From Microbacterium invictum (GTDB taxonomy: Bacteria; Actinomycetota; Actinomycetes; Actinomycetales; Microbacteriaceae): DNA of 64,000 nt. The notes beneath the pieces were generated by a model. The model saw nothing but the letters and a program-made list of their open reading frames with translations. It was not told the DNA's origin and made no database searches. A program made the position numbers and the translations under genes. Within the stretch, counting starts at the first letter, position 1. Each line of letters starts with the position of its first letter. The stretch spans positions 1,054,001 to 1,118,000 of the forward strand of contig NZ_JACIFH010000001.1 in assembly GCF_014197265.1 (NCBI RefSeq). Reading direction: 5' to 3'. This document shows positions 34,908-42,285 of the stretch, one piece after another.

Positions 34908-36914
34908 TCAGCCCACCGGCAGGTGGCGCCGCCACCAGTCGACGATGGCGTCGAACCGCTCGACGCGGTGCCGCGGGCGGCCGCCACGGGTCAGCTCGTG
35001 GTCCTCCCCCGGGAACACGAGCATCTCCGCCTCGACGCCCTGGCGCTTCAGCGTGGCGTAGTAGCGCGTGGCCTGTTCGAGCGGGCACCGGTAGTCGAGC
35101 TCGGAGTGCAGCACCAGCGTCGGCGTCTTCACCTGCGAGATGACCGCCAGCGGGCTCTGCGCGGCGATCTGCTCGGGGTCCGTGCCGACGTACTCGTCGC
35201 CGAAGAACGATCCGATGTCGCTCGTGCCCACGAAGCTGGCCGGGTCGAGGAAGCCGCGCTCCACGATCGCACCGGCGAAGCGGTGATCGTGCGCGATGAC
35301 CCACGCGGTCAGGTATCCGCCGTACGACCCGCCCATGACGCCGACGCGATCGCCGTCCAGCCGCCCGTCCGACGCGATGGCGCCGTCGAGGAAGTCCATG
35401 ACGTCGTGGAAGTCCACCGTTCCCATCTTCCGGCGGATGCTGCGGCCGTGCGCCCGGCCATAGCCGGCGCTCCCCCGCGGGTTGCAGTAGACGACGGCGT
35501 ACCCGGCGTCGACGAGCACCTGCGTCTCATCGAACAGATGTATGCCATACGAGGCATACGGCCCGCCGTGAATCTGCAGGATGACCGGGAACGGCCCCTC
35601 CCCCTCCGGCGTCGCGACCCAGCCGTGCACGGGGTACCCGTCGCGGCCACGGATCTCGAGCTCCGTCGGCACGATCAGGCCGCTGCGCTGCACCTTCGCC
35701 CCGAAGTCGGTGACGGTGCCCGCGCCGACCACGGCGAGTTCACCGAAGGTGTCGGGCGCGCGATACGCGACGACGATCCGGTCACCCTCATCGGTGTGCG
35801 CGGCGTCCTGACCGGCCACCTCGACGTCGCCGTCGAGGACGGTCGTGACCGCACCGTCGCGACCGATCCGCAAGAGCTCGACGCGTCCGCGGGTGCGGTT
35901 CTGCACGAGGAAGTCGTCGCCGATGACCGTGATGTGCGAGTCGACCTCGCCGAAGTCGAGGCTCTCGGCGTCGGTGAGCGCGCGCACGCCGTGGTCTTCG
36001 ACCAGCCACAGTCCCACGCCCGGCGCGACGAAGTCCGTCCCCTCTGCGCCGACAGCCGACGCCAGCAGCGCGATGGTGCCATCCGCGGCGACGGCGGCGT
36101 CGCCGATCGACAGCCCGGCATCGCGGCCGACCACCTCCCGCTGCCCGGATCCGTCGACGGCCACGGAGATCAGGCGGGAGCGCAGATCGCGGCGCTCGGA
36201 CTCGATCTCGTCGGGGAGCGTGAGCACTTCGCTGCCGTCGACGGTGAACACGACACCCTGGTGCGACTGGGAGCCGTCGGTCAGCTGGACGGCCTCGGCT
36301 GCGACGACCGTCTGCTTGGGGGCGGTTTCCCCCTCGGCGACCACGACGGGTGCCGGGGCGTAGAACGGTTCGGCGCCCGGGTCGGGTGCGTCGATCACGA
36401 ACACGTGCGAAGGCCGGTCGATGATGTAGCCGAGACCATTGGCATGCCAGCGGATGCCGGTGATGCGGCGCGGCGGCTCCGCCGCGGCATCCCGCCCCTC
36501 CACGGTTCCGTAACGCCCCTTCTCGGGCACGCGGGCGGTGTAGGCCAGGCGTGTGCCATCGGGCGACCAGTCGAACGATCCCACGCCGGCAGTGGCGTCG
36601 GTGGCCTGCACCGGCTCCCCTCCCCCGGCATCCATCACGAAGATCTGCCCCTTGCCGGCGTCGTCACTGCGAACGAACGCGACGCGAGCACCGTCCGGGG
36701 ACAGTCGCGGCGCACGGTCGGCCACGCCGCGCGTGAGACGCCGCGGTGTGGTGTTCGCCAGGTTGCGCAGATCGACCCGCCACAGCTGCCCGACCGTGCG
36801 GTCGGCGGCGACGTCGGGGCGCGAGGCCGCGAAGATCGCGAACGAGCCGTCAGGCGCGAGGGTGGGCCGGCCGACCGAGACGAGGCCGTCGATATCCGTC
36901 GCCCGCACGGTCAC
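34908..36914 (-). CDS. S9-family prolyl oligopeptidase-like serine peptidase
   Basis: 668 residues, cytosolic. N-terminal about 400 residues form a beta-propeller of WD40/TolB-like repeats (LSPDGARVAFVRSDD, FDWSPDGTRLAY). The C-terminal alpha/beta hydrolase has GGSYGGYLTAW with the nucleophile Ser, LDYRCPLEQ with the Asp and GEDHELTRGG with the His. It resembles dipeptidyl/acylaminoacyl peptidases that trim short peptides. GTG 36914 overlaps the SDR stop by 4 bp (GTGA), so the two are co-translated. A second GTG at 36908 is possible. Confidence 0.93.
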   Translation of the reverse strand: MTVRATDIDGLVSVGRPTLAPDGSFAIFAASRPDVAADRTVGQLWRVDLRNLANTTPRRLTRGVADRAPRLSPDGARVAFVRSDDAGKGQIFVMDAGGGEPVQATDATAGVGSFDWSPDGTRLAYTARVPEKGRYGTVEGRDAAAEPPRRITGIRWHANGLGYIIDRPSHVFVIDAPDPGAEPFYAPAPVVVAEGETAPKQTVVAAEAVQLTDGSQSHQGVVFTVDGSEVLTLPDEIESERRDLRSRLISVAVDGSGQREVVGRDAGLSIGDAAVAADGTIALLASAVGAEGTDFVAPGVGLWLVEDHGVRALTDAESLDFGEVDSHITVIGDDFLVQNRTRGRVELLRIGRDGAVTTVLDGDVEVAGQDAAHTDEGDRIVVAYRAPDTFGELAVVGAGTVTDFGAKVQRSGLIVPTELEIRGRDGYPVHGWVATPEGEGPFPVILQIHGGPYASYGIHLFDETQVLVDAGYAVVYCNPRGSAGYGRAHGRSIRRKMGTVDFHDVMDFLDGAIASDGRLDGDRVGVMGGSYGGYLTAWVIAHDHRFAGAIVERGFLDPASFVGTSDIGSFFGDEYVGTDPEQIAAQSPLAVISQVKTPTLVLHSELDYRCPLEQATRYYATLKRQGVEAEMLVFPGEDHELTRGGRPRHRVERFDAIVDWWRRHLPVG

Positions 36915-37675
36915 TCCCCACCGAACGAGCTGGTGTCGCCGATGAGGCGCGTGTTGTCGGCGGCGATCGGCTCGACCGCGGCGAGGGCGACCTCGGCGGC
37001 GAACTCCGACACGTTGTAGAGCTTGCCGGCTGACTCGCGACGCGAGGCGATGGCGCCGGGGTTCGCACGCTCGAGGAGCGTTGCGGTGATGGTGCCCTCG
37101 ATCATGTCGCCCGAGACGACCACGAACTCCACGCCGCGCTCGGTGAGCGCGGGGATGCGCTCGCGCAGTGCGTCCTCGCCGGCACGCTTCGACAGCGCGA
37201 CCGGCTCGTACTCGGGCATCGTCGGCGTCGTGCGGATGAAGTGGGCCTGGTGGCTCGTGACGAACACGACGCGGCCGCCCTCGGGCAGCAGCGGCAGGGC
37301 GGTCTCGAGCACGCTGACCTGCGCGTCGCGGTTCAGCAGCAGGGCGTAGTCCTCGGCCATCCCGCTCTCCATGCCGCCCGAGGCGTTGAGCACGAGGATG
37401 TCGAGGCTGCCGAAGCGCTCCTTGACGGCGTCGAACATCTCCTGGACGGATGCCGGATCGGTCAGATCCGCACCGACCACCAGCACCTCGACGCCCAGCT
37501 CGCGCAGCTCGGTCGCGAGCTTCTCGGCACGCGGCGCCTTGTTGCGGAAGTTGATGACGACATTCGCCCCGCCCTGGGCGAGATAGCGCGCCGTGTCGGC
37601 TCCGATGCCGCGCGACGACCCGGTGACGAGGGCGGTGCGGCCGGTGAGCGTGCCGGCGGGAATGGGCTGGGACAT
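36911..37675 (-). CDS. Short-chain dehydrogenase/reductase
   Basis: 254 residues. Rossmann motif ALVTGSSRGIGADTARYL at the N-terminus, VINFRNKAPRAEK suggesting NADPH preference, DILVLNASGG and a C-terminal half that lacks an obvious YxxxK: KRAGEDALRERIPAL has Lys but no preceding Tyr (EPVALSKRAG), so it may be an atypical SDR. The start MSQPIPAG at ATG 37675 is favoured by CAGGAGCAG upstream. First gene of a two-gene unit with the S9 peptidase. Confidence 0.85.
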   Translation of the reverse strand: MSQPIPAGTLTGRTALVTGSSRGIGADTARYLAQGGANVVINFRNKAPRAEKLATELRELGVEVLVVGADLTDPASVQEMFDAVKERFGSLDILVLNASGGMESGMAEDYALLLNRDAQVSVLETALPLLPEGGRVVFVTSHQAHFIRTTPTMPEYEPVALSKRAGEDALRERIPALTERGVEFVVVSGDMIEGTITATLLERANPGAIASRRESAGKLYNVSEFAAEVALAAVEPIAADNTRLIGDTSSFGGE

Positions 37676-37804
37676 GGAACTGCTCCTGCGGAATCGGTGT
37701 GCGCGCGACGAGCGCCGCGACCGCTCCAAACTTTAGCAATCGCTTCCCGCCGGGCCGGCCGTGGTCCGATAGTGTCGAAGCAGGGATCTCGGGAAGGAGC
37801 GTCG

Positions 37805-38296
37805 ATGCTGCCGGACCTCACGCAGTACATGTGGATCGTGTGGCTGGTGCTCGCGCTGCTGTTCGTCATCGTCGAGCTGATGACCCTCGAGTTCACTTTT
37901 CTCATGCTCGCCGCAGGCACTCTGATCGGCGGTCTCGGCGTGAACCTCCTCGGCGGCCCGTGGTGGCTGCAGGTGCTGATGGCGGCGGCGGTCTCGGGCC
38001 TGCTGCTGTTCACCATCCGCCCGCTCCTGCTCCGGGCCCTGCGGCGCAGCAGCGCCCTCCAGCCGACCAATGTCGACGCGCTCTACGGCATCAGCGCGCG
38101 CGTTCTCGTCCCGTTCGTCGACGGTGACGGCTCGGTCAAGCTCGACAACGGCGAGACCTGGACCGCTCGTCTCATCGACGGCGATGCGACACAGCTCGAC
38201 GTCGGCAGCCGCGTCGTGGTGCGCGCCGTGCGCGGCGCGACGGTCGAGGTCGCTCCCGAAGCCGCCCCCGAAGAAAGGACCATCGACCATGGTTGA
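37805..38296 (+). CDS. NfeD-like membrane protein
   Basis: 163 residues: two to three hydrophobic helices (about 8-28, 32-48, 54-75), then a C-terminal OB-fold domain (about 90-150) with GISARVLVPFVDGDGSVKLDNGETWTAR in outline, the NfeD signature. NfeD proteins are the standard partners of SPFH/stomatin proteins in membrane microdomains. GGAAGGAG precedes ATG 37805. Its stop lies inside the next gene (8-bp overlap), consistent with a stoichiometric pair. Confidence 0.9.
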   Translation: MLPDLTQYMWIVWLVLALLFVIVELMTLEFTFLMLAAGTLIGGLGVNLLGGPWWLQVLMAAAVSGLLLFTIRPLLLRALRRSSALQPTNVDALYGISARVLVPFVDGDGSVKLDNGETWTARLIDGDATQLDVGSRVVVRAVRGATVEVAPEAAPEERTIDHG

Positions 38297-39416
38297 CGTC
38301 GGAGCCTTCATCGGCCAGATATTCATCATCGTCCTGCTGGTCGTCGTCGCGATCTTCGTGATCGTGATGCTGTTCCGGTCGATCCGCATCATCCCGCAGG
38401 CCTACACCGGCGTCGTCGAGCGGCTCGGTCGCTACCAGCGCACGCTGAGCCCGGGCCTGAACCTGCTCGTGCCCTTCATCGACCGGCTCCGCCCCCTCGT
38501 CGACATGCGCGAGCAGGTCGTGTCCTTCCCCCCGCAGCCGGTCATCACCGAAGACAACCTGGTCGTCTCCATCGACACGGTCGTGTACTTCCAGGTCACC
38601 GACGCCCGCGCGGCGACCTACGAGATCGCGAACTACCTGAGCGCGGTCGAGCAGCTCACCACCACGACCCTGCGAAACGTCGTGGGCGGTCTGAACCTCG
38701 AAGAGGCGCTGACCAGCCGCGACAACATCAACGGCCAGCTGCGCGTCGTGCTCGACGAAGCCACCGGAAAGTGGGGCCTGCGCGTCTCGCGCGTCGAGCT
38801 GAAGGCGATCGACCCGCCCCACTCGATCCAGGATTCGATGGAGAAGCAGATGCGCGCCGAGCGCGAGCGCCGTGCCACGATCCTCACCGCCGAAGGATCC
38901 AAGCAGGCGCAGATCCTCGAAGCGGAGGGTCGCCGTCAGGGCGAGATCCTGCGCGCCGAGGGCGACAAGCAGGCCGCGGTCCTGCGCGCCCAGGGCGAGT
39001 CCGAGGCGATCAAGATGGTCTTCGACGCGATCCACGTGGGCGATCCGGACGACAAGCTGCTCGCCTATCAGTACCTGCAGACGCTGCCCAAGATCGCAGA
39101 GAGCCCGTCGAGCAAGCTGTGGATCGTGCCGAGCGAGCTGACCTCGGCGCTCAGCGGCATCGGCGAGGCGTTCGCCGGCCGGGCGCAGACCCGTCCGCAC
39201 CGGGCGACACCCGCGGAAGGCTCCGGCACGGCGAGCGAGATCGCCGATGCCGCCGTCTCCGCCGCGCGCGACGCGGCCTCAGAGGCCGCAGAGATCACCA
39301 CCGAAGCGCAGGCGATGCCCGGTGAGACGCGCGCGACGCTGCGGAGTTCTGCGGCGGAGGGTGCGCCCGCGGCTGCCCCCGACACGCCCGCGGCTGAGCC
39401 GCCGGCATCCACGTGA
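38289..39416 (+). CDS. SPFH/band-7 (paraslipin/QmcA-like) protein
   Basis: 375 residues. N-terminal anchor (about 8-30), then the band-7 domain RIIPQAYTGVVERLGRYQRTLSPGLNLLVPFIDRL in outline, VDMREQVVSFPPQPVITEDN and VVYFQVTD. A long helical segment with repeats of AEG (GSKQAQILEAEGRRQGEILRAEGDKQ region) forms the oligomerisation coil. The Ala/Glu-rich tail after residue 300 is low-complexity. Forms membrane scaffolds with NfeD; a role in membrane quality control is likely but not shown. Its stop overlaps the GDPD GTG by 4 bp. Confidence 0.93.
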   Translation: MVDVGAFIGQIFIIVLLVVVAIFVIVMLFRSIRIIPQAYTGVVERLGRYQRTLSPGLNLLVPFIDRLRPLVDMREQVVSFPPQPVITEDNLVVSIDTVVYFQVTDARAATYEIANYLSAVEQLTTTTLRNVVGGLNLEEALTSRDNINGQLRVVLDEATGKWGLRVSRVELKAIDPPHSIQDSMEKQMRAERERRATILTAEGSKQAQILEAEGRRQGEILRAEGDKQAAVLRAQGESEAIKMVFDAIHVGDPDDKLLAYQYLQTLPKIAESPSSKLWIVPSELTSALSGIGEAFAGRAQTRPHRATPAEGSGTASEIADAAVSAARDAASEAAEITTEAQAMPGETRATLRSSAAEGAPAAAPDTPAAEPPAST

Positions 39417-40186
39417 CCCACCCCTGGTTCACGGCCGGACCGACACCGCGCGTACTGGCTCATCGCGGGCTCGTGCCGGCCGACTCCGAAGGGATCGCGG
39501 AGAACACGACGGCCGCGTTCGCCGCGGCGCACGCGGCCGGGGCGATCTACGTCGAGTCGGACTGTCATCTGACCGCCGACGGCGAAGTCGTCCTCTTCCA
39601 CGACGAGGACCTGTCACGGGTGGCCGGTGACCCTCGGGCCGTGGCAGCGGTCACGTTCCGCGAACTGGAGCGCGTCATGGGCACGCGCGGCGGGCTGCTG
39701 AGCCTGCCGCAGGCCCTGGACGCATTCCCGACCTTGAGATTCAACCTCGACGTGAAGGTTGCTGCGGCGGCCGAGCCGATGGGCAGGGCCGTGGCCCGCC
39801 ATGCCGAGCGCGTGCTGCTGTCGAGCTTCGATGACGACCGCCGCCGGGTCGCGATGGCCGCCGCCCGCGCGGCCGGCGGCGAGCCGGCCGCCTCGGCCGG
39901 AACAGGCACCATGGTGCGCGTTCTGGCGGCGGCCGCCGCCCACTCCGATCGCCTCGTGCGCCGAGCGCTGGCCGGCATCGATGCCCTCCAGATCCCCGAG
40001 CGATACGGGCGTCTGCGGGTGGTCACGCCACGCGTGATCGCCGCCGCGCACGGGGCCGGCGTCGAGGTGCACGTATGGACCGTCAACGACCCCGCCGAGA
40101 TGGAGCGGCTCCTCGACATGGGGGTCGACGGCATCGTCACCGACCGCGCGGATGTGGCGCTGGCCACCGTGGCCGGCCGCGCGTAG
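39413..40186 (+). CDS. Glycerophosphodiester phosphodiesterase-family protein
   Basis: 257 residues, TIM-barrel hydrolase that releases glycerol-3-phosphate from glycerophosphodiesters. LAHRG with the catalytic His, AIYVESDCHLTADGEVVLFHDEDLSRVAG carrying the Glu-Asp metal pair and the second His, LRFNLDVK, and the C-terminal VHVWTVNDPAEMERLLDMGVDGIVTDRAD signature are all in place. No signal peptide, so probably cytosolic. Third gene of the NfeD-SPFH-GDPD unit, which would link lipid turnover to the microdomain proteins. Confidence 0.93.
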   Translation: MTHPWFTAGPTPRVLAHRGLVPADSEGIAENTTAAFAAAHAAGAIYVESDCHLTADGEVVLFHDEDLSRVAGDPRAVAAVTFRELERVMGTRGGLLSLPQALDAFPTLRFNLDVKVAAAAEPMGRAVARHAERVLLSSFDDDRRRVAMAAARAAGGEPAASAGTGTMVRVLAAAAAHSDRLVRRALAGIDALQIPERYGRLRVVTPRVIAAAHGAGVEVHVWTVNDPAEMERLLDMGVDGIVTDRADVALATVAGRA

Positions 40187-40291
40187 TCGCGTCCACTGAA
40201 GATAGTCTGTGAAAGCCCGTCCGATCCAGGTTCCTCGGATGATCCGCACAGGTGGACGCGTTATACCTGAAGACGACGAGAGGACCACACA
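40187..40291 (+). promoter_or_regulatory. rbpA leader with candidate promoters
   Basis: TAGTCT (40204-40209) fits the housekeeping -10 form. Further down, GGATG (40237-40241), an 18-bp spacer and GTT (40260-40262) are spaced like a SigR/SigH site (GGAAT-N18-GTT) but with two mismatches in the first box. SigR control of rbpA is known in Streptomyces; here it is only suggested. Ribosome binding AGAGGA lies before ATG 40292. Confidence 0.35.
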
Positions 40292-40660
40292 ATGGCAGAT
40301 CGCAGCCTGCGTGGCTCACGGATCGGCGCCTCAAGCCTACAGAGCGAAGAGGGCGTCGTTTTTCATGAGCGCGCCAACCACACCTACGCTTGCACGCAGT
40401 GCCAGCGCGAGACCGTCTTGACCTTTGCGGCAGACGCCGAAGTGCCCGACGCATGGGAGTGCCGCACCTGCGGTGCCGAAGCCCTGCGCCGCGTCGGCGA
40501 TGGTGTCGCCGAGGTCGACCACTCGGGCGACAAGATCGCCCGCACCCACTGGGACATGCTGATGGAGCGCCGCACGCTCCCCGAGCTGGAAGAGCTGCTC
40601 GAAGAGCGCCTCGCGCTGCTGCGCGAGCGTCGCGGCGGCAGCGCCCGACTCACCGCCTGA
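40292..40660 (+). CDS. rbpA: RNA polymerase-binding protein RbpA
   Basis: 122-residue actinobacterial transcription factor that binds the primary sigma factor and stabilises the open complex. N-terminal tail ADRSLRGSRIGASSLQSEEGV, a core domain with two Cys pairs (YACTQC and WECRTC) and a C-terminal sigma-interaction helix HWDMLMERRTLPELEELLEERL in outline. RTHWDML is the family signature. A single gene converging on lnt with a 3-bp gap. Confidence 0.97.
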   Translation: MADRSLRGSRIGASSLQSEEGVVFHERANHTYACTQCQRETVLTFAADAEVPDAWECRTCGAEALRRVGDGVAEVDHSGDKIARTHWDMLMERRTLPELEELLEERLALLRERRGGSARLTA

Positions 40661-40663
40661 TCG

Positions 40664-42226
40664 TCAGCCGTCGACGCCGGCCTCGTTCGAGGCCGGCGTC
40701 TTCGCTGTCCCCCGGCGGCGCGCGAGCACCCAGGCGACCACCAGCGCGGCCAGGCTTCCCCAGCCGAGCAGCAGCTGCAACCAGGGGCCGATGACCACCG
40801 CCGAGGTGAGTCCCGTCCGCAGCGGCACGTCGGTGAGCATCGCCCCGGCCTCGGCCGCGGGCAGCGACTCGATCGTCGATCCGTCCGGGGCGATGACCTG
40901 ACTCGTGCCGACCGTCGAGAGGTTCACGACGGCGCGGCCGGTCTCGATCGCGCGCATGCGGGCGAAGGCGAGCTGCTGGAGATTCTCGTCGGTGTCGCGG
41001 AAGTCGGCGTTGTTGGTCTGGAACATGTAGACCTCGGCGCCCTCACGCGCACCCTCCCAGATGACGTCGTCGTAGATGACGTCGAAGCAGATCGCCAAGC
41101 CCACCCCGACGCCGTCGACGTCGAAGAACGGCGGATTGGTGCCCGGGGTGTACTCGCGCTGGATGAGCCCGATGAGATCGGGGGCCAGCATCTCGTAGAA
41201 CCAGCGATCGGGCACGTACTCCCCCATCGGCACGGGGTGGCTCTTGTCGTGGTAGGCGACGGGGTTGTCGGCTCCGTCCTGCCACAGCATCGACGTGTTG
41301 AACACGTCCTCGCCGCGCACGGTGGCCGCGTTGACGAGCAGAGGCACATCGATCCTGGCCGAAAGTCGGTCGAGTACCTGCGCCACCGATTCGTTGTTCG
41401 TGGGGTCGGCGTCGATCCCGCCCTCGGGCCACAGCAGCACGTCCATGTCCTCGTCCAGCAGCGGCTCTGTCGCCTTCAGCTGCGCGTCGAGCACGGCGTA
41501 GGGCTCGCGCTCGTCGAAGTAGCCCGCGGGACCGTTGCCTTGAACGGCGCCGACGCGCATGGTCCCGGCATCCATCGTCGGGAACTGCGGCACCGCCACC
41601 ATCAGCACTGCAGCGACCAGCGCCGGCACCGCGGTGCGCACGTCGCGCCACTGCCACATCCGCGCCCATTCGATCACCGCGGCGGCGAGGAACACCATCA
41701 GGAACGTGAGCCCGCTGACTCCCGTCCAGGACGACAGCTCGGCGAGCGGGCTCTCGGACTGGCTCATTCCGATGCGCCCCCACGGGAAGCCGGTGTACGG
41801 CCACGAGCCGAGGAACTGCTCGCGCGCGGTCCACAGACCCGCGATGAGGGCGGGGAGAGCCAGCAGGCGCCCCCACCGGCCGGGCGCGACGCGCGGCAGC
41901 CAGCGGTACGCCAGGCACAGCGCGATCGCCCCGAGCGCGCTGAGCAGCGTCTCGATGCCCGCCAGCGCGAACCACGGGACCACGCCGAGGTATCGGGTGA
42001 TCCACATGATGTGGATGAGGTAGAAGGATGCCGCGAAGGCGAACCCGACGACGAACGCACCCCACGCGGACCGGCCGATGAGCGACACGAGCGACAGGGT
42101 CACGCCGACGAACGCGAGCGGCCACCAGCCGATGTCGGGGAAGGCGAGATCGAGGACCGCCCCGCCGGCGACGGCTGCCATGAGGGCGAACCACATCGGC
42201 AGCAGCGGGCGAGGGCGTTCGGGCAC
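40664..42226 (-). CDS. lnt: Apolipoprotein N-acyltransferase
   Basis: Integral membrane enzyme that adds the third acyl chain to lipoprotein N-termini. 520 residues: six helices in the first 190 residues, then a nitrilase-like C-N hydrolase domain. Catalytic Glu is in LLWPEGGID, Lys in YHDKSHPVPMGEYVP and Cys in GLAICFDVIYDD. A last helix (about 485-505) returns to the membrane and a basic tail follows. Monofunctional, with no fused Ppm1 mannosyltransferase as in M. tuberculosis and no ppm gene beside it. GTG 42226 has TAGGCT on the minus strand (42233-42238) 6 nt upstream. Confidence 0.94.
   Translation of the reverse strand: MPERPRPLLPMWFALMAAVAGGAVLDLAFPDIGWWPLAFVGVTLSLVSLIGRSAWGAFVVGFAFAASFYLIHIMWITRYLGVVPWFALAGIETLLSALGAIALCLAYRWLPRVAPGRWGRLLALPALIAGLWTAREQFLGSWPYTGFPWGRIGMSQSESPLAELSSWTGVSGLTFLMVFLAAAVIEWARMWQWRDVRTAVPALVAAVLMVAVPQFPTMDAGTMRVGAVQGNGPAGYFDEREPYAVLDAQLKATEPLLDEDMDVLLWPEGGIDADPTNNESVAQVLDRLSARIDVPLLVNAATVRGEDVFNTSMLWQDGADNPVAYHDKSHPVPMGEYVPDRWFYEMLAPDLIGLIQREYTPGTNPPFFDVDGVGVGLAICFDVIYDDVIWEGAREGAEVYMFQTNNADFRDTDENLQQLAFARMRAIETGRAVVNLSTVGTSQVIAPDGSTIESLPAAEAGAMLTDVPLRTGLTSAVVIGPWLQLLLGWGSLAALVVAWVLARRRGTAKTPASNEAGVDG
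40673..40700. terminator. Hairpin inside the lnt 3' end, between converging rbpA and lnt
   Basis: 12-bp arms (40673-40684, 40689-40700) with a GTTC loop, 12 bp after the rbpA stop. It ends rbpA transcription in the plus direction (TTCG follows). It sits within the last 12 codons of lnt, so those codons also have to encode the stem. Confidence 0.7.
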
Positions 42227-42285
42227 CTATCGAGCCTAAGCGGTGTTGCCCGGAGGAGTCCGCCACCGCCCGGTCGGGCCGGCGA

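Noticed and set aside
34458..37019. 853-residue open frame on the plus strand
   Set aside because: Antisense to the S9 peptidase, with no recognisable domain; residue pattern is a codon shadow.
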